Assembly: GCA_964035575.1 (NCBI GenBank)
Contig: OZ037904.1
Span: 124,001 to 188,000 of the forward strand
Source of the DNA: Rhynchopus sp. YZ270_cl-10
Taxonomy: Eukaryota > Euglenozoa > Diplonemea > Diplonemida > Diplonemidae
Direction of reading: 5' to 3'
DNA: 64,000 bases
Shown here: positions 45,373 through 55,679 of the stretch, piece after piece
Layout of the letters: each line of letters starts with the position of its first letter
Numbering within the stretch: the first letter of the stretch is position 1
Position numbers and translations under genes: made by a program
The notes under the pieces: model-generated
What the model saw: the letters and a program-made list of their open reading frames with translations, nothing else
Database searches by the model: none
Told to the model about the DNA's origin: nothing

Positions 45373-46836
45373 TCAACACACCTTAAACATTGTGACATTC
45401 GGGGTGCATTCTTTGTCGATGTGCTTCATGAGGGTGAAGAAGAACTCCGCAGGACGTGTCACATCTGCAGGCTGCTCAAACCCTTCACGTCTTCCACTGT
45501 CTTTGTCATCTCCGTCAGGCCGTGCCCAGGTGACGAGGGGGCGGAGACTGCAGCGCTCGGGCACTCTGGTGACTTTGACAGGGAAGAGGATGTCGTCGTG
45601 GTGAATGAAGTTCAGGGTCTCGAGAAGGTGGCGGGTCTGCCCGTCGGAAACCTCTGTGTGGATGGAGAAGAAGGGGGCGCGGGTCTTCCGCGCATACATG
45701 ATGCGATGTGGCGCGATGCCTGCGTGCGTGCACAGATCCGCCAGCACCGCAAACTTATTGGTCTCCGCGACCAACCCACGCACCTCAACCACCACAGAGT
45801 AGCTCTGCGGTGCTGGCAGCCTCCTCGGCACGTGAGGAGGCTTCAACTGCAGACCCACGGAATCACCCCAGGTCAGTTTGATGCATTGCGTGCCAAGACG
45901 CAAAATCTGACGATCGAACTGCACGAACGCATGCTTCGAGGAGTCTCTCGCGAAGCCTACAATACGCGCCTTCAGCGACACCTCCAGACTCTCCACGAGA
46001 CGTCCATCGGACCAATCATTGGGGATGTTTTCCACAACAAGCACCCCCACGACACGGTCGAGGCAAAGATCGCAGGTCACCTTATCGCAAGAAGTGCATC
46101 GAAAGACGTACTCCCGAGGCTCCTTGACGATCGTGCCGTCATCTCCACTGCGCCATTGAGGGCAAGGTGAACGCAACGTGCTGACTGCCTTGCGGTCGTT
46201 GCGTAGTGGATGGTCGTGGCCAGCACTGCGCCTGCACCCTTTCTTCCCACAAAACGCGAGCTTGCACTGATAGCAATAGAACTGAGCCACACCGCCCGGA
46301 CCCCCACAACAGACAGACTTTGCCACATGCTTCTCCAGGATGAAGCAGCACGTTCCAAGGGTTGCGCGCTCGCGCTCCAAGCACCCTTCAACACAACAGA
46401 TCCTCAGTGTGTCGTCCCCTACTTCACATGGTTGACTCTGCAGAGAAGAACCCCTCGAGCCAGAGGAACCGCTCGGTGCGTTGCTGCTCTGAGACCCTGC
46501 GCGGGAGTTCCCCAAGGGGAGAGGTGTTTCGGCATTCATAATCGGCTGCATGCACCAGATCATTAGGGTACGTGGCAGGGCGCGTGGGTCGTGAGACACG
46601 CTGTCGGGCAGCACAATGTCCCACACCGAGATGCAGTCGGTGCCCTCGGTCTTGCCAACGTGAAACCCCGTGCTGTTCATCGCGAGTCTCCAGGGCATAT
46701 ACTTCATGTCCACGTATTCACGCAGCACCTTGGCGCGTGGTGCCAAGTGGAACACAGTGGAAGCCTCGAGGAGTGCAGCCTTGACCTGTTCTTCTGTGAT
46801 AGCGCCTGCTCTTAGGTGGCTTCGGAGGGTCGTCAT
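45373..46836 (-). CDS. Cys/His-rich zinc-binding protein with RRM-like domains
   Basis: One exon of 487 residues from MTTLRSHLRA. A Ser-rich linker (110-134) leads to a region with at least 16 Cys (137-258), including CCVEGC, GTCCF, SVCCGG, FYCYQCKLAFCGKKGC with HDH, and CTSCDKVTCDLC. These can bind several zinc ions. Next comes an RRM-like unit with VLVVENIP (about 266-273; RNP2-like) and KHAFVQF (301-307; RNP1-like). A second, weaker unit may start at SYSVVVEVRGL. The combination suggests a nucleic-acid, probably RNA, binding role, but no named family is recognised. The frame stays open upstream for 118 codons with a hydrophobic stretch; I chose the ATG that starts the compositionally normal part. 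Confidence 0.65.
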   Translation of the reverse strand: MTTLRSHLRAGAITEEQVKAALLEASTVFHLAPRAKVLREYVDMKYMPWRLAMNSTGFHVGKTEGTDCISVWDIVLPDSVSHDPRALPRTLMIWCMQPIMNAETPLPLGNSRAGSQSSNAPSGSSGSRGSSLQSQPCEVGDDTLRICCVEGCLERERATLGTCCFILEKHVAKSVCCGGPGGVAQFYCYQCKLAFCGKKGCRRSAGHDHPLRNDRKAVSTLRSPCPQWRSGDDGTIVKEPREYVFRCTSCDKVTCDLCLDRVVGVLVVENIPNDWSDGRLVESLEVSLKARIVGFARDSSKHAFVQFDRQILRLGTQCIKLTWGDSVGLQLKPPHVPRRLPAPQSYSVVVEVRGLVAETNKFAVLADLCTHAGIAPHRIMYARKTRAPFFSIHTEVSDGQTRHLLETLNFIHHDDILFPVKVTRVPERCSLRPLVTWARPDGDDKDSGRREGFEQPADVTRPAEFFFTLMKHIDKECTPNVTMFKVC

Positions 46837-49110
46837 GGTGAGAGAGAGAGAGAGGATGCTTTTTGAGATTAGTGTAGTTTTTTTTTTGAAGAATTCAAAA
46901 AAAAAAGGTAAAATCTGTGAGGTGAGTGTTAGAGTGAGGGGTTGGACAGTGAGAAAGGAGTGTTGAAAGAAAAAAAAATTCCGGGGAGGAATAGTGTAAC
47001 TTTTTTTGTGAACATTTCTTCTCATGTCTTTTGGGGGCCCATAGGGGCGCACACACAAAGTTACAACAAAAGAAATTACAATAAAAAGAGAGACTTGAAC
47101 AACGTTTGATGACCCAATCCAGTCACAAAGCAGATAGGTGCTGAGTCCTTGCCAATACATCATTCCGAGGGGGGATACGGACCTCAGCAAACAAGACTAA
47201 CAAAAAAAACCCCCCAAAAAAAAACACACACACACATCAGAACAACACCTTCCCTTCACACTATTTTCCGTTTGTTGCATCGACAAAAAAAAAAAAATCT
47301 CTCAATAGATTGAGAAAAGTTGAAAGATATGACTATGATCCATGCATGCACATCTTTGTCCAGGTATCGAAGGTGTCCACGCTCCTTACAAAAAAGACAG
47401 TGCGATTCTGACAAAAAAAGGAAGCTAAATTTAAAAAAAGGGTAAAAGTGTCACGTGTCGTTCCCTCCCCCTCTTCTTGTAGTTGTTTGATACGTTGCCG
47501 CTTCCATACACACTCTCACCTATTGGGTGAGGCGACCGATGTGACACTTCCTGCTCACAAATGTAATGTGCATAACAAATGAACAGCACACCTTTTTTTC
47601 ACCTTTATTTTGACTGAGCTCTTTCTCTCTCTCTCTGCAGGACTTCCCCTCCTCCCTAACGATGGCTGTATTTTGATAACTGCAGAGCATAATACATAAT
47701 ACACATTGCAGTACAGCTGTATTGTGACCTTATGATGTGCAGTTTATCACAATACAGCCATCATTTCTCCTCCCGCCACGCCCGCCACTCTTCTGATTGA
47801 CTGAAGAAGGGTTAGTTTCGTCAGGTTCGCGAGAACAAAAAAAAGGCATTGGATTGGTGAAATGATGGATATACCTCATGGTGTACACATCTTTAAAAAG
47901 GCTAGCAACAGACAATAGAACAATAGACTTCCTTTGGCGGGACAATAAAAAAGGTTTGAAAATACAAAGCCCTCTCGTGAACAGTGTACCTTTGGTACAT
48001 GAATGATGAATATACCTCATGGTGTGTACACATCTTTAGGCTAGCAACAGACAATAGAAGTTCCTTTGGCGGGAAAAAAATGGTTGACTTGAAAATACAA
48101 AGCCCTTCTCGTGAACAGTGTACTTTTTGTTCCATTTCGTGGTTTACCTCTGAAAACAAAGGGGGTACAGGAACATCTGATTTCTTTTGGTGTTATGTTA
48201 CCACGACGTTCAAAGCGACAAAAGCCCCTTCCTTGGTAAAAAGAGAAGAGTCCGTCTGAAGGAGAAACAGTCTTGCGCACATTTGTTTTATTGTCTCTGA
48301 AATACATAGCATCCGAACGCGCGTTCAAATACAAAAAAAAAAAGATCGGGTCTTTTGTTTGTGCGCTCAAAGCCGCGCAAAAAAAAAAAGCTTTTGGGAG
48401 CGGTGATATTGGAGGAATGGGTTTTTGTGGGAAAACAAAACTTTTAAAAGAGATGAAGCAAAGCTTCAGTCGTGGACCCCGATTTTCCGAGATTTCAAAT
48501 TAAAACGCTGTTTTTTTTGTGGCGATTTCGCGAGGGGAGGAGAAGGGAAAAATAAAGAAAACGTGAAAGGTGAATGTGTCTCTTGTGAACACAACACATC
48601 CACATCTTTAAAAAAAGAGAGAGAGAGAAAAATTTGTAAAGATGAACCTAAGCCTGAACCCAACTAGGTTAGCTGCGGGAATTATTTTTTTATTTTTTTT
48701 TGAATAATTTTTGAATAATTGATAACGTGTAGACACCTCGCTTTTTTTTGTGCGTTCCACGCATTTTTGAAAGATGAAGCCTCTCCGCACACCAGATCTC
48801 CTCTTTTTGGGTGGATGAGAGGGGAGGGGGAGCGGCACAGTTCATCGCAGTTTCTCCGTCCGTAAAACTTAAAAAAGAAAAAAATGGAGTTTGGTATGAT
48901 TGACCTTGTAGTAAGCCAAAAAGAAAAAAAACAGTCTGCAAGGTGATCTTAAGTTTAGTCACCTAAAGAGAAGCTGATAGCGCGAAAAAAGAAAAGAAAA
49001 GAAAAGGAACAGTTGAATAGATGAACTATGCGTTGCATTGTGCAAAGACATCTAAAAAAAAAAAAGAAAGCAAGAACACACATAGGACCCACCTGATTTT
49101 GCCAGAATTT
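46837..49110. other. Gene-free stretch with repeats
   Basis: GTGAACAGTGTACC-type modules are at 47956-48003 and 48085-48160; the two share flanking DNA (CTAGCAACAGACAATAGAA) and so form a local tandem duplication. Hairpin modules are at 48565-48605, 48636-48672 and 49020-49065. No gene is supported. Confidence 0.5.
47444..47550. mobile_element. Short MITE, copy 2 (GTGTCAC ends)
   Basis: AAAAGTGTCACGTGTCGTTC at the left and GATGTGACACTT at the right, with the TTCTTGTAGTTGTTTGATAC interior. Same element as 11209-11345, diverged and slightly shorter. Confidence 0.5.
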
Positions 49111-49510
49111 TTTTTTTTTTTTTTTTTTTTTTTTTGTACTCAGGTAGCTACGTAGCCTTCAGGGAGGCAATCGTGTGCTAATACAGAAAGTATCAGTCAA
49201 GGCTGTCCTTACAGACGCATGCCAAAGCGGCCGCCACATGGGTGTGGACTTTAGATTGAAGTTTCATCATTGTACTAGCCCAGGGAGGGTTCCCGGCTAC
49301 CGGCGAGGTCTCTTCCAATCCGTTCCCTAGTTTCCTAGGGGGGCCTCCTTGGCTTCACTGGCTAGGGCTCTGCAGGTCCCTCCACACATGTTGTGTGCCT
49401 GCCTTCAGCACCCAGGGTAGCATACCCAGCACCTTTTACCCTCAGGTCAGACCTTCATAGAGTTTCAGGAGGAGTGCCACAAAAGGGCCCCCGGATGCAA
49501 TTTAACGTCC
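49111..49510 (-). mobile_element. Candidate retroposon or structured RNA copy with 3' poly(A)
   Basis: A GC-richer island of about 370 bases, unlike its A/T-rich surroundings, runs on the minus strand into a run of about 28 A (T28 at 49109-49136). No frame stays open across it. This is the form expected of a SINE, a LINE 3' end or a retroposed structured RNA. No SRP RNA, rRNA or RNase P core motif was recognised, and clear A and B boxes are missing. Confidence 0.4.
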
Positions 49511-50951
49511 AGCCCAGGACGTGGTTTTTTTGGATTTTTTAGTAGTGTTGTAAATACCACCTCCACTAAACTCCTCGAAATTACACCAAAATTTCAGGTG
49601 GAAAACAAATGTTATAACAGTCTTATAGCATTTGCTTCACCATACGCATGCTAGAAAACAAAAATTGCTGTGAGGTCTGTGATCAACAGCCAGCTTAACG
49701 CCATGTTTAAGGCAGGCTCCCGCCACGTTACCGACACAGTCTCTTTAACACCCCCTCAAAAACAGGCACAGTAAGACACCAGACAGAAAGAGATAGGTAG
49801 AAGGGGAAAAAGCCATCATCATATCTGCAATTGTCTGGGAGATTTTTTTTTGATTTTTTTTGAAAAAAAAGTGGGGAGTGTAGTTGCCACAAGAGGCAAT
49901 AGTCACTTCCCTTTTGTATATTTTTGGGTAAATTTTTCGATAAATTGTTGGAGTGGAGCTTGCCTCGGTTGTGTTGCCACAGTTTTGTGCAATCTCCACT
50001 TTCTTTTACATGGCATATTGCTCAAATCTTCTTCAGTTTTCATTTTTTCTTTTTTTGTTGTTGCCAAAAAAAAATGGCGCTCTGTGACTCAGGTTTACTC
50101 GATTGTCGACAGCTAAGATAAGAGAAGAAGCAGTACAGCTTCTCGTATTCATACGCATCACAACAACACAACCTGAAAACTAAAACTTGAAAAAAAAAAA
50201 AATCTTTTGTAAGAATGAACAAAGCCCTCTCCTACCCCCTCGACGTTAATTTTTCCCCCCACCCCCACAATTCTGACCCCCACCTGAGAAATGGATACTC
50301 CCCGACACCCCCGCACGCTGCAAATTGCAAATTGCAAAAAATATAAACACAGTACTAAAACACAAAGAAAAAAACATGGTTGAAATACAAAGCCCTCTCG
50401 TGAACAGAGTACCTACAACAAAAAAAAGGGGAAACAAAACCACCCACCGTACCCTGCCCCAGAGACGCTTTTCGAAGAAGAAATAATTTTAAAAAAATGA
50501 GGGTGAGAAAAGGGCTTACAAAGCCGGCAATTATTTTTTGCTGCAGTTATCCTTTTTTTTTTCTGAAGGGGGTGAAACCCCTTTGCATTGCGTGTATATT
50601 TTTTTAAAAACGGATTCTCCTCGATTGCTCTCTCACCAAAAACTCTTGGGGGGTCAACGATGAAAAATGGGACAGCAAAAAAAATATACCAACTACGCTT
50701 CGCTTCTAGACAGTTGGTGTGCTCTCATCCGCACCGTATCTGAAAAAAAAGGAAGTGTTTTTTTTGTTATATCGACAATCACCTAAGTACCCGCTTTTTT
50801 GGAGAACCTAGCGGGTCAACTCAATGTTAGTCGAAGCCTTTTTGTACACTACATAAGACCTTTGTACTACACCTTTGCACTACATAAGGTGTAGACTGTC
50901 GTCCTGAACCCAACTTTTATGAAAAAAACCCCCTTTTTTTAAAAAAAAATA
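49511..50951. other. Gene-free stretch
   Basis: Bases 49715-49850 (ACACAGTCTCTTTAACACCC, then AAAAACAGGCACAG, then CAATTGTCTGGG) recur at 52960-53060. A GATAAATTGTTGGAG module is at 49939-50000 and a GTGAACAG-type module at 50382-50415. No gene is supported. Confidence 0.5.
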
Positions 50952-52812
50952 CTAATTGCCATACCCCTGCTGGACTCCGATGGACGTACGTGGTGCGGGG
51001 GCGAAGCTGCCCTGGGAGTATTCATTTGCCTTAGAGGTTTCCTTGCAGCAGATCTTTGCCTGCAGGTAGACACAGCCCTCCCCGATGAAGGAGGGGATCT
51101 CCACCCAGAAGCGGTGGTGCGGGAGCACGTTGGGGAACTGCTTCTCGCCCTGGTAGTAGTTGTACAGCACGCCTCCACCACAGTACACGGCAAGCGCCAC
51201 AACAAGAAGGATAAGGAAGATCGCTCCCCCACTGAGCCCGCTGCTGCCTCCACCCTGGGCCTCCTCGACGTCGAGCGTCACAACACCACGGAGCACACAC
51301 TGTCTCGGGATCGATCCCAACGCAGTGCAGTTCATCGAACAGCAGAAATCCCCAAAGCATGTGGTGTCCTGGCACATAAACGGCGCGTCAATCGGGCACA
51401 GCTTCACCCCTTGCTTTTCCACACAGCACCCCGGCGCGGTGCACACATCGCCATTGAAGCAGGTGAACGTCCCTGGGGCGCTGAATTGCTCGCTGAATTC
51501 ACAGAGATGCGAGATGTTGACCTTGTGGTCGTTCGGCCCACCTACGCGCACGCTGAAGGAGGCGGAGTCGTGGAGCATGAATGAGGATGCCATCTCCCAT
51601 TCTGCGCCGTCAGGGTGCGAGATCATCGGCTCCTTCTCAAGCCCTGCGTACAGGAAGGTTACGGGGCTGAAGGTGGTTCTGTTTGGTGGAGGAAAGGTTG
51701 GATGGGAAGTCTTGAAACTTTGTTTGATAAAATTGTTTGGAGTACTGTAGTTGCCTTGGTTTTGTGTTTGCCACAGTTTTGTGCAATCTCCACTTTTTCC
51801 AAAAAAAAGTGCACGCCTCTGTTATGCTTTGTTATTTTTGCTAGTTTTGTATTGCATTTCGCTGCAACTTTGTAAGTCAAAAGGTGGGTGCGCTTCTTTG
51901 TTGAGATAGCGACTAACTCCTGTTTAAGGTGATTCTATTGGTGAGAAGGGAGTAAAGGCACCTTATTAGAATTTTTTTTTTAGAAATCTGGCGGAAATTG
52001 GGGGATAACATCAAAAGGATGTAGTGGAGACATACTCAATACTGAGGTCTTTGTCCTGCACCTCTGAGAAGTCGAGCTGCATCGTGAAGTTCTGTGTTTC
52101 ATAATCGTTCGCGCCGGTCACCAGCGGGAAGGGGATAGGCTGGATATCACCCTCCGCCATCTGTGCAAGGAACGGTGCGGTGATGCGCAGCGGGTCCTCC
52201 ACACGGTACGCAATGAACGAGAACGGCACAGCCCCGCCAGGTGTTGCCCACATCGTGACGGTGGCGGTGTCGGCATCCTCGGGCTCGAGGTACATCGAAG
52301 CAAGGAACACAATCCCCTTCTCAGACCACAGTGTGTATGAAGTTCCCCCGTTCACGATCGACACAGAGAAGTCTGCAAAGAAAAATATATTTGGAGAAAG
52401 AAGAAAGAGGTGACATTGATAAAGATTCAGATGAACCTATGCATAAAACGGAAAATATTTTGTTATTAAATTGGGGGGATAGTGTGCAATCTCCGTATCA
52501 AAATCACTTTAGACCTACTGGTAAAGATTTCTACTCAATGTTTGGGAAGCTTTGTATTATTTGGGCCATACTAAGCTTATCGTCTGTTCCTGCCTCACCA
52601 AGCGAGTGTGTCACGAAGAATGTGCCTGCACTGTTCGCCATGACAGCGACGTTGAGCGAGATGCTGCGCTCGCTGTCAGTGTTCGACGTCGCCACGCACA
52701 TCTGGCCTACCTTCTGCGTCTGGTCCGCGGGCTGGCATGGGGGGAAGCTCAGCACGGCTGCTGCAGGCACAACACACAGAAGCCCCAACACCACCACCTG
52801 ACGGAAGGACAT
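50952..52812 (-). CDS. Atg27 / mannose-6-phosphate-receptor-homology type membrane protein
   Basis: Three exons: 52599-52812, 52036-52372 and 50952-51678. Donors GTGAGG (phase 1) and GTATGT (phase 2) and acceptors GCAG and ACAG agree, giving 425 residues. A signal peptide (MSFRQVVVLGLLCVVPAAAV) is followed by a beta-rich ectodomain. A Cys-rich segment follows (CTAPGCC, MCQDTTCFGDFCCSMNC), then one membrane helix (about 336-357). Just after it comes VLYNYYQGEKQFPNVLPHHR followed by FWVEIP, the conserved juxtamembrane block of Atg27 and related MRH-domain receptors. Such proteins cycle between Golgi, endosome/vacuole and autophagosome sites. The Cys-rich CC/CxxC segment before the helix is not part of the family pattern I know. 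The exact MRH assignment of the ectodomain is uncertain. Confidence 0.75.
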
Positions 52813-54439
52813 CTTTTGGTCTTTTTTGAACCCTTTTTTTTGTGGATAGGGGTAAGGGGGTTTCGCATAAAGAGGGCCATTTGTTCGGCGGAGGCATGAG
52901 GCATGAGGCATGAGATAAATGTAAAGACAGGGAGAACGGAGGGGGTAAATGCTCACCACGTTACGCCACAATCTCTTTAACACCCCTCAAAAACAGGCAC
53001 AGACACCAGACAGAAAGAGGCGTGTATTAAGGGAAAAGCCATCATAGCAATTGTCTGGGGAGAAAGGGGGGGTAAAGGCTATCTTTTTTGAAAACGTTGT
53101 TTGAAACAGGAGACCAAAAATAAGAAGCGTCAGCCGTCCTTTCACAGCACCTTTTTAAATACGGTGTGTAAGATGGAAGGCTGCAGCAGAGTACAGTGGT
53201 ACACCTTTGAAAAAAAAGAAAAGAAAAGATGGGAAGTGCGCGACGCCTCGACAAGACGTAGACAGGAAACAAAAAGTGAGATAAAAGATAATCATATGCA
53301 GACTACTAGCGAAACCAGTAAAGCATTAAAAGGGGCGCACCACAGTACCTCTTTTTTATCTTTTTTGAAAACTTGGTTGTATTAGTGTAGACACCCGAGG
53401 ATGAACTCCACTATAATTTTTATCTTTTTTTTCTCTTCTTCCGAAAGAAAGTGAAGTTTTGATTCAGTGCACCACGCCTGGACAGCAGGCACTGACTCAA
53501 AGCTAAGATGAAGATGTGTCTCTCCGTGTACACACATACACACGTGGGGGCCATATTCTGTGCAAGAATTACCCCCTATTAGTTATCAAATACACATCTT
53601 CGCCACTCTCGTTATCTTTACAGGGCGGGGAGGGGAATACGCTGGGCGTGCTGTTTTTTCCCTGACACGTAGGGTACTAAGAAACTAGACAAAGAAAGCC
53701 AACAATCAGATATTGTATAACAGTATTTTCCCCTTGAATCCTTTCACCGCCAATATTTTTTTACCCCCCTATTTTGGCGTGCATTCAACGAAAAAACACT
53801 GTTAGTTTTATCAAGATCAGTTGGCGGATGATATTGTCTAGTTTTAATTGTCGCAGAGACAGTTGTGTGGACGATGCCGTCGCTCATTTTTGCTACAAGC
53901 TAAGACATGACATGGGGGATATTTACCTCTCAAGCAGGATGGCCAGGTAGCCAACTTAGTGGAGCTGTTGCACGACGTGACCCAGTGACAAGTTACAAGT
54001 GAAATAACATGTGTCACTGGGTCCCGTCGTGTGGGGAGTGGAAGAGGGGGGCACAGCAGAGAATAAGCCGGGTCCCCGGTCCCTGGTCCCGGGTCCCAGA
54101 GTCATATTCTCTGCTGTGGAGGGTGGTACATATGGTATAAGAAGACAAGTGAACACAAAACAAAAGATCAACACAAAAGCACACGTGGCGGGTGAAGCAC
54201 CTTTTGACAGCGACGACGAGTGAAATTCGAAAACTCAGCTGAAAGTGCAAACACGGAGGCCAAAATAAACAAATAAATACTTTGCAAAAAGAAAATGTTT
54301 CGGATGCGAAGCGAACGACGGCAAAAAGAAAAGATTGAAAAAGATGAACACGCTTGACGTGCACACATCTGGGGGGGAAACGTTGAAACCCGAAAGCCTC
54401 TCTTCATTAATAAAGTATTGAATAGACGTCCACGACAGC
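52813..54439. other. Intergenic region with repeats and hairpins
   Basis: Bases 52960-53060 repeat 49715-49850. A CAGGCACTGA module is at 53452-53505. A strong hairpin (CACGACGTGACCCAGTGACA against its inverse) spans about 53970-54032, and a second (CACAGCAGAGAAT / ATTCTCTGCTGTG) spans 54051-54117. No gene is supported. Confidence 0.5.
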
Positions 54440-55456
54440 TCACACAACGGAGTGGATAGCGTCGAGAGCAATCCCGCATTTGTTCTCTCCACGCACAATG
54501 CGGTAGTAGCCCTCCTCACCCCAGTCCTTCGCCCAGGAGTTCTTGATCACCCAGTAGTCGACGCCGTTTTCAGTTCCGAAGCCGACGAAGAGAACAGCGT
54601 GGTCGAGGGAGTTCCACTTCGCCTGGCAGTTGTGTGGGTTGTCAATTCCACTGGCGTAGTCCTGCATGGGTGTGGAGTCGATGCTGGTTGTGATGGGACC
54701 TGCCTTGACCAGCTGCTCCACGATGTTCGACTCATTGGTTGGCCCGCTAGGAGTTCCTCCGGACACTTGGTAGTACTTTGTGATATTAGCAACACTCTTA
54801 TGCCCAGTCTCGCACGCATGATGCGACCCCGATCCTGAGACGTAAGGGTAGTCTGCTTCTGCTGCAACACCACCGTTTCTGACAATCCACGTGAACGCAT
54901 ATTCTTGCATGCCTCCATTACACCCTGAGCTAGTATGGTCGCAGGAGACAAGCTGCTGTTCAGAAAGCGATGTCAAGGTGTTCCCCGCAAGAAACCAGGT
55001 CCCCTCGATGTCCCCTGTTGTCGCAAAGCTCCAGCACGACCCGCACGATCCTTGGTTCTTCACTGGGGTGACCGCACCTTTTGTGCGCCAGTCGAATGCA
55101 TTGATGTCGGTCACCTCCACATCCTTCAGCTCCGGGAAGCGAGCGCATGATGTGCACTGACCGTTCCACCTTTGTGCGTTGTCTGCCAAGGCACCGCCTT
55201 TGCCTCTGGTTGCATAGATGCGTTTGAACTCCTCAGGTGTCATGTCGCTGAACTTTGTTAGTCCATGTGAAGGGTTGCCAGAGGCAGCAACGCGTTCAAG
55301 AGATGCACTGAATGCGGCAAAGCGCTGACGCTCCTCTGCCGCGGAGTATTGCTTATGGAAGCGCTGTTTGTACAATTGGAAGGACGCTTCGTGCTCTGTC
55401 ATGGCGAAGGACATAGCGGCGCAGTGCAGTACCGCGAGCGGAATCATCTTGTGCAT
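54440..55456 (-). CDS. Papain-family (C1A, cathepsin-like) cysteine protease
   Basis: A single exon of 338 residues from MHKMIPLAVL. A signal peptide (about 1-18) is followed by an I29 inhibitor prodomain (FQLYKQRFHKQYSAAEERQR, then LTKFSDMTPEEF). The mature enzyme starts near residue 119 (FDWRTKGAVTPVKNQGSCGS). Catalytic Cys141 in CGSCWSF, His286 in LDHAVLFVGFG, Asn306 in IKNSWAKDWGEEGYY and the oxyanion Gln135 are all present, as is the GCNGG motif. It should be an active endo-lysosomal or secreted protease made as a zymogen. CTSC at 101-104 between prodomain and mature part is unusual. An upstream in-frame Met (55543) was rejected because it would bury the signal peptide. A double-hairpin repeat lies about 90 bases upstream. 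Confidence 0.93.
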   Translation of the reverse strand: MHKMIPLAVLHCAAMSFAMTEHEASFQLYKQRFHKQYSAAEERQRFAAFSASLERVAASGNPSHGLTKFSDMTPEEFKRIYATRGKGGALADNAQRWNGQCTSCARFPELKDVEVTDINAFDWRTKGAVTPVKNQGSCGSCWSFATTGDIEGTWFLAGNTLTSLSEQQLVSCDHTSSGCNGGMQEYAFTWIVRNGGVAAEADYPYVSGSGSHHACETGHKSVANITKYYQVSGGTPSGPTNESNIVEQLVKAGPITTSIDSTPMQDYASGIDNPHNCQAKWNSLDHAVLFVGFGTENGVDYWVIKNSWAKDWGEEGYYRIVRGENKCGIALDAIHSVV

Positions 55457-55545
55457 TGTTTGTCTATTGTATACTCTGCTTAAATGGTGATGGAGAGACG
55501 TGGGGAGGTATAAATGAGGAGGGATTGGAAGAAGTTGTTTCATAT

Positions 55546-55605
55546 ACTAACTATTCTACTGAATAGATGGTATAATAGGGTACAACTAAATGTACCCAAA
55601 CTATT
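55546..55605. repeat. Double-hairpin repeat, copy 2
   Basis: CTATTC-TACT-GAATAG and GGGTAC-AACTAAAT-GTACCC are two perfect six-base stems. The copy at 20386-20447 has the first stem intact and the second slightly changed. It sits in the presumed promoter region of the protease. Confidence 0.7.
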
Positions 55606-55679
55606 TTTTAGAGGGGGGGGGGGGTTGGACGAAGGAAAAAAAACCCCCCTCGTACGTTTTGTGGTGCCGGGGGGGGGGG

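Noticed and set aside
45325-46170. 281-residue plus-strand ORF opposite the Cys-rich/RRM-like gene
   Set aside because: Shadow ORF; Cys spacing and RRM-like motifs are on the minus strand.
49111-49510. SRP RNA, RNase P RNA or rRNA fragment
   Set aside because: The conserved core motifs I would expect were not found; kept only as a retroposon candidate.
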